From the NCBI GenBank assembly GCA_025093555.1, contig JAIWNF010000073.1:124001-188000 (forward strand): DNA of 64,000 bases, read 5' to 3'. Made by a program: the position numbers and the translations under genes. This DNA is from Circinella umbellata. Lineage: Eukaryota; Mucoromycota; Mucoromycetes; Mucorales; Lichtheimiaceae. The notes beneath the pieces are model-generated. The model did not search any database, had not been told where the DNA came from, and worked only from the letters and a program-made list of their open reading frames with translations. Shown here in pieces: positions 47,787-57,839 of this stretch. How positions within the stretch are numbered: position 1 is the stretch's first letter; each line of letters opens with the position of its first letter.

Positions 47787-49216
47787 ATGTTTATATCACC
47801 GCCGTTCAAAGCAACTTTACCAGGATGGAGAAAGTCTATAGCCGATGCTGCAACCCGACCACTACTATTGTCAACAACGACGCGTCAGACAAATAAGAAA
47901 CTTGGAATCGTAAAAACCAAGATACCCTCATCATCGTTAGCATCCTTACCATCTTCTTTGTCTGCTTATCATGTATCATCATTAAATTTTTCTTCCTCTT
48001 TTATTACTACATCAGCTACTACTACTATTGTTAAACCATCGAAGTTATCACGTCGTAATTATACGGCCGAAAAAGTACGCTGTGGAACATCTAAACAAGT
48101 CGCCGTGGTAGGTGCCGGGGCGGTGGGCTCTACCATTGTATTACTGACCATGATGAAAAATGTTGCATCAGAAATACTACTTGTGGATAAAGCAAAGGAT
48201 TTTGCATTGGGACAAACATGGGATCTGGCAGATGCAAATATTGTAAATAGTACCAAAGTACGCCAAGGAACTTTAAAACAAGCCGGTCAGGCTGAAGTGA
48301 TTGTTATAGCAACTGGTGCGAAACAGCAACCTGGAGAATCTCGACAGCAGGTAAATTAAAATATTTGAATTATTATTGCAAAGGGAGGGTGGAGGATATA
48401 TCTCTCTAATGATGTACATGACAATCATAAAAAACGAAAATGTCATTATATCTAAAAAAAAGTTATAACACATAGCTTATAGATCGCAATTATGAAATGT
48501 TAAAAGAGACGATTGATGGTATGCAGCCTATTCAAAAAGGTAGTGTTATGGTGTTAGTAACAAACCCTGTGGATACATTGACTTTAATTGCACAAAATAT
48601 ATCTGGTTTACCATGTAACCAAGTATTTGGTTCAGGTACATACTTGGATACTTGTCGATTGACCGTCTACCTTTCTGATTTGTTTAATGTAAGTTATTAT
48701 CATTTATTTGCTTCTTGTTATTAGAATTAAATAACTTGGTCACAAATTATATATTGACTTGAATGAATGTAATGTAAACGCTAGATTTCTCCATCATGTA
48801 TTCATGCCTATGTTTTGGGAGAACATGGTGATAGTCAGTTTATCGCGTGGGATGCAGCCAGTATTGGTGGCCGACCATTAAACTCATTTCCAGAGATTCA
48901 ACAATTAGACAAGGAAAAGGTGCGATTAGCCATTGCAAATAAAGCCATGGATATTATCGACTATAAGGGGTCAACATATTATGGTATTGGGGCATGTGGT
49001 GCATCCATATGTGAATCCATCTTGACAAATGCATTGAATATTCTGCCTTTATCTGTTTATGTGAAAGAATTTGATACGGTTCTCTCGATCCCTTCTAAAT
49101 TAGGAGCAAAAGGTATTGAACAAATCATGCCTGTACCTTTGAGTCCGGACGAACGTAAACAATTGATGGAAAGTGCAGCAACTCTAAGAGCTATTGGTGA
49201 AAGATATCAAAAATAA
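47787..49216 (+). CDS. L-lactate dehydrogenase with presequence-like N-terminal extension
   Basis: NAD-dependent pyruvate/L-lactate interconversion. Exons 47787-48350, 48476-48688 and 48785-49216 give 402 aa (435 if ATG 47688 is used). The enzyme core starts near residue 105: [14 protein letters not shown] (nucleotide-binding Gly-rich loop), LLVDK with the Asp expected for [13 protein letters not shown] with Gln at the substrate-discriminating position (LDH, not malate dehydrogenase) and the catalytic-loop Arg, [19 protein letters not shown], and LGEHGDSQF with the catalytic His. Blocks such as [18 protein letters not shown] match my recollection of Rhizopus LDH. The first 105 residues are rich in Ser, Thr, Arg and Lys, almost free of acidic residues, and begin [20 protein letters not shown], typical of a mitochondrial targeting sequence; location is inference. 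The gene runs convergently with the hydrolase. Confidence 0.88.
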
Positions 49217-49552
49217 CGACAGTAGCATATATCAATATTTTACACACTTTTTATTTTTTTCACAATAATAATGATAATAAATATATATATAAGTCCTATC
49301 TATAAGCAATTATTATTACTATAATATCATGAATATATTTTCATTTTTTAGATGAGAAATGATTGTTATGCTATTAGGATATAAAAAAATTTAAAAATAT
49401 TAATTATAAGATGACTTTTTATACAATAGAATAAAATAGAGAGTTTAAAAATAATACACTACGTATAACAAGATATAATAATAGTAATAATAATAATAAT
49501 AATAAAATAGTAGTTGTGCAAAGTGAAAAAAATAAGTACTCTTTTATATATT
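49217..49552. other. Shared 3' intergenic region of two convergent genes
   Basis: About 335 bases between the LDH stop and the hydrolase stop. It is very AT-rich, with AATAAT runs at about 49480-49505 and AATAAA-like hexamers on both strands; it presumably holds both polyadenylation regions. Confidence 0.55.
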
Positions 49553-51027
49553 TCAATGTTTACCACCTACGGTTGCACACCAATCCATCACCTTTGTCAA
49601 ATCTTGTCTCCATATAGATTTTCTTGAACACACGTGAGGCTGAATGACATAAATATGACCGGTTTTAGGTCGTGTTATAGACGTAACAGATACATGGTGT
49701 TGTTCCAGCCTATCGATCAAAGCCAATGCCTGAGGTTCCAAAAGTTCTCCACCACCATAGACAACTAATGTCGGACAAAAATTATCAAAATTACCATATA
49801 AAGGAGATATAAAAGGGTTCCGAATAAATGCATCACGGTAATTTGGTTCCATGGAATCATATCTAGGAACATAATTTTCTCGATAATAAGCCAGTTGCCA
49901 CGTTCGAACGTAATCACAATAGTATCTTTCGGTCTTTTGCTGGATATCCAATGAAACCCAAGGAGATATAAGTACACATCCAGCAGGAATAGGAATTGGT
50001 GGTAGTTGAGCTAACACAGGGTCGGATCGTTGTTCATTGATTCTTAATAACATGGATGTGGCCAAGTTACCACCAGAGCTGTCACTCGCTAAAAATTAAA
50101 TAAAGAATATACACATTATGAGATATTAGAGGAAAAAAGACATGTGTAGAAATATATATAGTAGTGTTTACCAACTATAATACGGGACGGACTTAAACTA
50201 AGGTCATGTACAAGATATCGATAAGCATTAACACAATCATCTTGTGCTTTTGGATAAGTTTCTTCGGGTGATAATGAATAATCAACACTTAAAATGGTTG
50301 CTTTGAGCCCATGCTTTGCTTTTAAACAATTAATCATATATAAGAAAGTTGACATATTCTCCGTAGAAGAACCTTATTCATCAAATTGATAATTATTAGA
50401 AATTATGATCTATATGTATGATGCTACCATGTTTTAAAAAAATTATATACAGTTTTTTCTTTACCTAAATGAAAACCGCCACCTGCATAAAAGATATATT
50501 TTAATAACAAAAGATATATGATACTAATTCAGCAAACACTGATTATTTCAATACACATACCGTGAATATATAATATTACAATATCGGATTGCTGTGCAAC
50601 TGCTTCAGCTTGAACATAAGCATCCTTAAGAGTTCTGATATTAGGTATGATCCAATCTCCATTCCATGATTCTCCCCGAACAGGTAAAATATGACGTTTT
50701 TCAGAAGCTGTAGGACCTAGGATGGTTTGTAAAGCATATCGTTGAATAGAAAGCGGCAAATGTAAACCTGTAGCAATAAATTTATAGCGCAGACGAATGG
50801 GTATATAATAAATTGTCTTTCGTATAAAACCTGCCACTAAGATACTAACTGAGTAGTAGAGTATATATCAATATTTAATGTATGTTAATTAATAAAATAT
50901 ATGTTAATTGAAAAAGGGAAAACTTACGCAACTTTCGACCATTCTTTGTTCCAAGGAAAACAATCAGTAAAGCAAATAATATAGATTTCAATTTGGGTAT
51001 TACTAACTCCAATATAACATCAAGCAT
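49553..51027 (-). CDS. HSL-type alpha/beta hydrolase (esterase/lipase)
   Basis: Serine hydrolase of the hormone-sensitive-lipase family; substrate unknown. Minus-strand exons 51027-50928, 50836-50561, 50482-50465, 50372-50172 and 50088-49553 give 376 aa, all in phase. The N-terminus has a hydrophobic segment (LKSILFALLIVFLG), so it may be membrane-anchored. Joining exons 2 and 3 creates YIHGGGFHLG, the HGGG oxyanion-hole motif; exon 3 is an 18-base microexon that codes most of it. VDYSLSPEETYPKAQDD follows. The nucleophile motif is SDSSGGNLA, with Ser in place of the usual leading Gly of GDSAGG. The acid residue is probably in YGGGELLEPQ, with Glu where Asp is usual, and the His in KTGHIYVIQPH. 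It faces the LDH gene tail to tail and the next gene head to head. Confidence 0.87.
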
Positions 51028-51236
51028 GACTCTTTTTTATTTTGGTCTAAAAGAAAAGTGTAAAAAAAAAAAAAAAGGGTTCTGGTTCCTGTGCGTGTGT
51101 TACCCCACCACAGTGACATCATCTGTAGCTCTCACACATACTCATTCACTCCAGTTACACATTTTTTTCTTTTTTTTTTTTCAACAAGTTACCTTTCCAC
51201 TTTATTTTATTTAAGTATATTTTATTTTTTGAAGCA
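51028..51236. promoter_or_regulatory. Divergent promoter region, 209 bp
   Basis: The only DNA between the start codons of the minus-strand hydrolase and the plus-strand coiled-coil gene. It has a poly-A run (51061-51077), a GTGCGTGTGTTACCCCACCAC segment and a pyrimidine tract (51160-51183). No factor site was identified. Confidence 0.5.
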
Positions 51237-53154
51237 ATGAGCTCAGTATCTTCACACGACGGTAGTGAAAAAGATGTTTTTCTTCATCGAATGCCAGACG
51301 GCTTTCCTCATCGATATAGTTCAATGCGTAAAACTGACTTATTGGATACCTTTGATGCTGTTCGACATCGCGAGGTTGGTGTATTTTTGATGCAACTTTA
51401 ACCAGCGCAATTTATATACATGTCTATATTTTTTTGCATAATGTTAAATTTAAATCTTATGAAAATAGACAGATTCATGGAGTGTTGCTGCCACTATTGA
51501 CGACCAAGAATCTATTATCAGTGGTCCTGGAGGTACTGCAAGTTTGATCGGTAGTAGTCGAGCCACAGCAGAAGGACGAGAAACAGACGATGATCGATCT
51601 ACATTGGACGGCATTAGCGAAACGAGAGACCACCCTATTTTACTTGGAGACAATACTTCTACTTCAGCTTCTTCATTTCGCTTAGAAGCACTTCGGGATC
51701 TAGATGCACCAAGTCATCACCATCATCACAACCATGATAATGCAAGTAGCATTACGACAGACGACGACAAACGTTCCAGGTCCAACGCTGCCGAATTTGG
51801 TGATGAAGGTACCCGTTCAGCCACAGCTGATTTTGGGGACGAAAGTGAAAGTGATGATGACACAAGCCATCATCACCATCATCATCATCGACATCGACAT
51901 CATAACGTCGTTAATGATGATATTTCTGCACCACCACAACCTCAACCAAGCTTTGCTACTGTACCCAAATCATTTGCAGAACTCATGGAAGAAAATGAAG
52001 TTCTTCATAACCAACTCCGCAATTTACAAATTGCTCAAAAGCATCAATCCGAAGTCATTGAAAACTTACGTTCATTGACGGGTTGCAACGAAGAAATATA
52101 TGGTCGTGCTCTTCATCTTTCTCAAGTGACTCCGGAAGAATTGGATCAATGGAATCAGCAGAGTAAATTAATTAATACAACTATTGCAACAACAGCAACA
52201 ACGTCTAGGCCAGTTTCTTCGACTTTCTCTCATACTTCTTCCACAGCTGCTGCTACTGCTGCTCCTTCAGGAGGAGTAGCAACGGGAGCGGCGACAGCAG
52301 CATCACCTACAGCTTCAACAAATATTCCAACGTCATCATTACCATCCACAACGATAGCAGCACCTATTGCTACTGCTCTTCCTTTATCTACATCACCAGG
52401 AGGTGCACCTACCCCTGTTTATGAATTCAACTATCATAATCCTATTAACTCGCGTTCGTTGACTCAACAGCTTGCTCGTTTGGCTGAATTGGTGATTCGA
52501 TTTGTTCAACTTACTGTAGAACATGATCCAAGTTGGTGCCCTACTTTGGAGCAATTTCTTTTTACGCAAATTTCGGACGCTTACTTTATACCATTACCTT
52601 TTGGAACTGAAAATCAACAGTTACTCAACTTGGCTTATGAAGATCAAATTCGTCGATTTCAAACAACCTTGGGTGCTAACTTTGCAAAATGGTATAGACG
52701 TCAAACTGTTCAATCATTATCATTAAATCCAGCGACCAAGGAATATTTGGAAATGGTGCGCAGCCAGATGACTCAAAAGCTTGAGCAAATGCTTGCTGAA
52801 AGGACAGGAGCAGTAAATAAACTTGTGAATGGTGGTGGTGATGAAAATAGCAACAGCAATAGTAATAATAATAATAACACTGAAGGGACAGGAAGACAAG
52901 ATATTATTGAACATAGAAATTTGTGGAATGATGTATTGGATCAATGTACAGCCTTATCTTTGGTAATTCATGGTGGTGAAGCAGATGTCTCAATACAACC
53001 TTTGGTAATTGGGAGCAAATATGACGAACAAGTTATGGCTGTGGTTGGTGATGTTCATGCAGACCAAGATAAAACAGTCAAAATGGTGATTAGCCCTCTC
53101 TTCATTGATGAAGAACAAGTTGTATTATTACCAGCTCGCGTTCTTTTACAATAA
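51237..53154 (+). CDS. Uncharacterised coiled-coil protein with His-rich and low-complexity tracts
   Basis: I do not recognise this family. Exons 51237-51374 and 51469-53154 give 607 aa in phase; the donor is GAG|GTTGGT. The first 46 residues (FLHRMPDGFPHRYSSMRKTD) look conserved-type and ordered. Residues about 85-200 are acidic and contain two His clusters (about 129 and 193). A heptad-like segment, SFAELMEENEVLHNQLRNLQ onward (about 213-250), should form a coiled coil. A Thr/Ala/Ser-rich linker follows. The C-terminal part from about residue 378 is helical (LARLAELVIRFVQLTVEHDP, then YEDQIRRFQTTLGANFAKWY), with a poly-Asn insert near 460-475. No signal peptide or membrane segment was seen. 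The codon use and clean frame make it a real gene. Confidence 0.75.
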
Positions 53155-53648
53155 CTTTTCTAACAATTTTCCGCTTTCTTTTTACACAACTTGCATACTT
53201 TTCTCTCTACCTTTCTCTTCTATCTACTTCCTCAACGACATTTTTTACAAACAGCACAACACAACCTTCTTTACGTATCTCCTCTTTCTTCATTCTTCTT
53301 CATTATATGTACATTTTTCAAAGAAGAACTTTTTTTATTTTATTGCCGATTTTCCCCCTTATATTTTTTATCAAGAAAAAAAAAAAAGAAAAATTTTACG
53401 TTTGATTTATTATTAGTAGTAGTATTGTTATTTTAGTGATTTCATAAATATATTTTTTACTGGTTGTATAAAAAAAGCCTGTTGTCCAATTATCTTTCAC
53501 TTATACATCAAAGCTTGCTGAGAAGTTTTGTTGATTCGTGAGAGAACAAACATGTGGATATTTGAGAAGTCATTCTAGCCATATTTATTAAATATTCACA
53601 TGATATAGACATACACATTTAGTCCATTTTCTCCTCACTTGTCATATG
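53155..53648. other. 3' flank of the coiled-coil gene
   Basis: A pyrimidine-rich 3' UTR-like stretch (53160-53350), a poly-A run near 53375, and AT-rich DNA up to the Tc1-like element. No further gene was seen. Confidence 0.55.
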
Positions 53649-53649
53649 A

Positions 53650-55191
53650 TTTTTTGCGTATAATTTTTTTTTTTGCGCATTAAATTTTCTATTTTGCGTC
53701 CTTAACCTTTTCTTTTCTTTATAATAAAAATGTACCATAACGATGTCCCCGCTGTATACATGACCTGTTTTAACATTGCTGATGAGATCATTGAGCCCAC
53801 TTCAATGGAAGTAGAAGTTCAATTAGGATTATATGAAACAGCTGACCTGGAATAGCAAGAATGGCAAGAATGGCAACCAGGCCAGGATGAAAAAAAGCCT
53901 TAGAAAGAAACAAGGCCAGATATTAAAAAACTTATGGATCAGGAATTTTGTAGTAAGGTACCTCTATTGGCAGCCAGTATGGATCAGCGACAGCTACCCA
54001 GCATATTGTAAAGAGTGAAATAAAGACCACTGCCAAATCCACAGCTGCCAAAAGTACCAGAGGCGCATATCGGTCTTACACACCACTCCAAATGCAAGAA
54101 CTGCGTGATTTTGTTATTGAAGAAGGAATATCTGTAATACAAGCAGGCTTTGCTGTAGGTATCGTTGTGAGAACAACTCAACACTATGTGAAAACATACA
54201 GAGATGACGAGGAGAAGCGTTTGCCCGGTACCAGAAGGCTTCTCGTCTGGGAGGGAATAATCAAAAGCTTGGGCCAAAGCACACTGATTTTCTTTGTCGA
54301 TACTACGATAGTAATGCAGCTGCTGTTTTGTGGGAGGCAAGAGATGCTTTGATTTCCGCTTTTCTAGACATTAAGTCAATCACCCTTTCCGGTCTTCACA
54401 AACACCTTGTTCAGCATGCATCTCTCACTCTTAAGAAATTAGATCTAATTGTGGCCCCAAGAAAGCTGAGAGCATTTTAAATCAACGAAGAGAGAAAACA
54501 TTGCAGTGGGTTGGATGATAAGGAAATGGACTGGTTCAACTGCTGTGTTTTTATTGATGAGGCGGGATTTAATATGCATATCCGAAGAAATTTTGGTAGA
54601 TCCAAACGAGGACTACCGCTAACAAAGGCATTAGTATTTCTATACTTGGAGCAATATGCGAGAAAGAGGTTATCGACTTGACCTTGCGCAAATTAATGCA
54701 AGAGTAGCTACTCGAAGTGAGCATTTCAAGGAGTTTATTAGCAATGCGATGGATACGCTTGACAAACATGATATGCAAGGTCGTTATCCTGTCTTAAATA
54801 ATGCTTCTATTCACAAGGCTGATGATGTCCAAAAATCCATTAAGACTCGTGGATATAAAGCTGTTTACTTGCCTCCTTACTCCCCTCTCTTAAATCCAAT
54901 TGAGCTATTTTGGTCAAAGCTCAAAGCCGGTGTAAAAAGAGACTGTCTCACGGCAACAGATAACCTGAGCGCCAGAATTGTTGAGTCTGCAAAGCAGATT
55001 AATGTGGAAAGCTGTCAGAACTGGATCAGGCACTCTGGTGCATTTTTTGATAGGTGTTTGGCTCTTGAGCCAATGCTTTAGTAAAGTGTACTATGAATAA
55101 ACTGTTTTTTTTATATACGCAAATTTGGAAATTCAATGCGCAAAAAAAAAAATCTTGGGGCGCAAAAAGAAAAAATTGTGTGCGCAAATCC
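53650..55191. mobile_element. Tc1/mariner-type DNA transposon, inactive
   Basis: Bounded by imperfect inverted repeats made of spaced GCG motifs in poly-T. The left end is TTTTTTGCGTATAA then TTTTGCGCATTAAATTTTC; the right end on the other strand ends TTTTGCGCATTGAATTTCC and has a further outer TTTGCGCACACAATTTTTT. The left end may be slightly truncated. The single gene is a broken transposase. The 205-bp MITE at 9 kb has similar ends. Confidence 0.75.
53730..55081 (+). pseudogene. Tc1-type DDE transposase, disabled
   Basis: The ATG at 53730 opens MYHNDVPAVYMTCFNIADE but stops at 53853. In-frame remnants follow in several frames: a helix-turn-helix region (MQELRDFVIEEGISVIQAGF, about 54092), LSGLHKHLVQHASLTLKKL, CVFIDEAGFNMHIRRNFGRS with the first catalytic Asp (about 54545), SISILGAICE, PVLNNASIHKADDV where the second catalytic Asp is replaced by Asn, and YSPLLNPIELFWSKLKAGVK with the catalytic Glu. 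The last 141 codons (54656-55081) are open. Stops, frame changes and the Asp-to-Asn change make it non-functional. Intact relatives would be single-exon genes of about 400-450 codons. Confidence 0.82.
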
Positions 55192-57838
55192 ATTGAAAAA
55201 ACCAATATTAGCAGAATAGCCTAATCGGTCAACAACGCTATTCCACGTGATTTTTCTGCTGAAAACTACTGTTATTGTTGGTGCTGTCAAGCAAACATTT
55301 ATTCGGAGTTAAAAGAATTATCCATGTTAAAACAAAAATCTGAAACCATTCCAGATTGTATGCGTTTCATCCGATATTATTATTACTATTATTGCATGAT
55401 TATGCAGTAAAGATTTCGAAGCATAAAAAGCTATATTTGGTAACTGAATGAGTTATTGATATAGTTTCCATTACAACAATAATAATGTATAAAATACAGT
55501 CTAGATTACTTCGAAACTTTTTATTTGACTTTAAACCACTCTCCCTCAAAAAAAAAAATAGGTACAATTACATTGTTACCATGCGTTTATGCAGTAAAAA
55601 CGAGGAATGATCGGTTAAATTGTATTGCAAGCAGCATAAACACGATCGAGGTTAAATAGCATTACTCTTATAAACAACTGAAGATTCAAAGCAATGTACT
55701 TTCAAGAGAAGTAAACACAAACAAAGTATTATTATGGTTTTTTATAAAATTTGATTTCTTTAATCGATATTAAGAATAGACCGTATAAAAAAAGAGATAT
55801 TTTTTCTACTGGTTAGTTGGCTTCATGATGGAAAACTTTCTTGCCATCTGTATATTCCATTTAGTTTTTTGCTTATGAGCTTATACATAGACAGTGTTAT
55901 ATAAAACCATTCCATGTTCATTTCGATTTCAACAGTTCTTGTTCTTCTATAGATAGAAATTTTATTCTTTTTAATGATTCAAAGAGTGTACATAATCTAA
56001 TACCGTCTGAATATAAAGTATGGTAGTATTTTAAAATGCATAAGTTTTATAAGTTAAAGGAGGATGATTGCCTTTTTGAGTATACTATAATCTTATAATA
56101 TAGGATAATAGGCTAAAAAGAAGAAGTTGTCAAGAACCAATAAAAACACCCAGCTGTGTAAAAGTCCTACTACATCCCACCACATATATATTATTATTAT
56201 TAGCTTTGAAATCAAAAGAAAAAATTAGTTGTTAGCTGTGTCATTGGGATCGCAGAAAGCTGATAAACAAGGAGGGGCCGAAAAAATTTCGAGTCACGTA
56301 TGCATAAGATTACACCATCAAAGAAATATCATGCAGGGAGTGCATGTTACTGTTCTTTTATTGTTAACTTTGCAGTTATAATATTCTTCTTGCTCTTCTA
56401 AAATTTAACTTGACATTTCATTTTAAGGGAAAGAATAACTAGCAAAAGAATATTCATGATAGTCACTGATACGGGCTCTTCAAGATATCAATCGCTTTAG
56501 TTATTATTCTGAAGATATATTTAACAGAAACAAATTCGACCTAGAGAATGCTCTGAATTTATAAATCATTGCTCTCACAACACTGACTAATTCAAAAAAA
56601 TTAATTGTTTCGGTCTATTTTCATTATATGCTATAATCTGTGTTGCTTCTCGCTTATAAACATCTTTTAGTTACACGGCTACAATCCTTCAAGCTAGCTT
56701 AGCTTTTCTCCTTACATATGCTCCTATTTGGCTTTTGGTTAGTAAAAGCATTACTCATTATATACTGCAACGATGGGACCACATACCCACAAGAACAGAT
56801 TTATTAAACGCTTGCTATAGTATTTTAAATTTCAGCCGAATTGTTGATTGCATTTAGGACGAGGGTTGTCTCTCTTGTAAGACAGTATATTTTTGCTGTG
56901 AGCCATCCTGTGTATTGTAAACGTAGAATGACAATTCATTCCATTGAGACTCCAGCATAGGTTACTGTATTTACTTTCTTCCCCACGATTAGACATATCT
57001 ATTGCAATCGATGTCTTTTTACTTTCAAGACATTTATCTCTATATTTTGAACTAAACTTATAGTAAACAAAAGATAACGTTTGCTTTAGTATTATCGAGT
57101 GATTTTTTACAACAACGTAACTACACACAAGAGTGAATAGATAGAGATATAAGTATTTATATTTTAGCATCTACGACTCAATATTTGTGAGCTGGTACAT
57201 ATTTCTTCCTACTTGCTGCCCTTCATAACAAGAAATAATTGTTCATTCAAGGAAAATCTGTTGTTGAGCTATTTCTTCTTCCAACTCATGTGTTACTTTA
57301 TTAAGCTCTACTAATGAATATCAAATAAAGTATGGTTTTTAGTATCTAAGTCTTTCTTAAAAAGGATGCAGGGATGACCAAAAACTGAATGGCTTCTTAA
57401 AAGACCCAGCTTCGATTTAGGGGGGTGCTAATGAAAAGCTAGTATGCTCGTTTAATTTTAATTTTGAGTCTGTTGGAAACTCCAGCGTACTGAAAACAAA
57501 ATAAACTAAATGTATAGATAGGATCATGTTGGTCTCAAACTGTTTATACTAGTAGTACATTGTTTAATAAAAACGTAAAAAAAAGATACCAAATAATAAG
57601 GAAAAGCTAGAAAAATAAAATAAAAACAAATCAGTGAATTTCCAAGGGGTTGAGGGTATGTACATATATGAATGTTGTGCTAAATAGTAATAATAACGGA
57701 AATTGAACGAAACAAAAAAAATAAAATGCGAAATGCGGTTGTAATTGTAGAGTAGTAATAAGAGTAGTAGTAATAGTAAGTTAAAGTGATATAATATGTA
57801 TATATAGAACAATATATGATAGTGTTAACATGGAACAA
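55192..57838. other. 2.6-kb intergenic stretch
   Basis: AT-rich DNA with no supported gene. A minus-strand open frame at 57170-56832 (112 codons) ends in a Cys/His-containing stretch (HRMAHSKNILSYKRDNPRPK) but has no convincing family match. The part next to 57840 is the 3' flank of the TRK gene, with TAATAG-type repeats near 57745-57780. Confidence 0.45.
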
Positions 57839-57839
57839 C

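Noticed and set aside
51704..52078. 124-codon Ile/Met/Thr-rich frame
   Set aside because: Out-of-frame reading of the His-rich part of the coiled-coil gene.
56832..57170. 112-codon minus-strand open frame with Cys/His content
   Set aside because: Spacing of Cys and His fits no zinc finger I know, there are no splice signals or neighbours in support, and the composition is like random AT-rich DNA.
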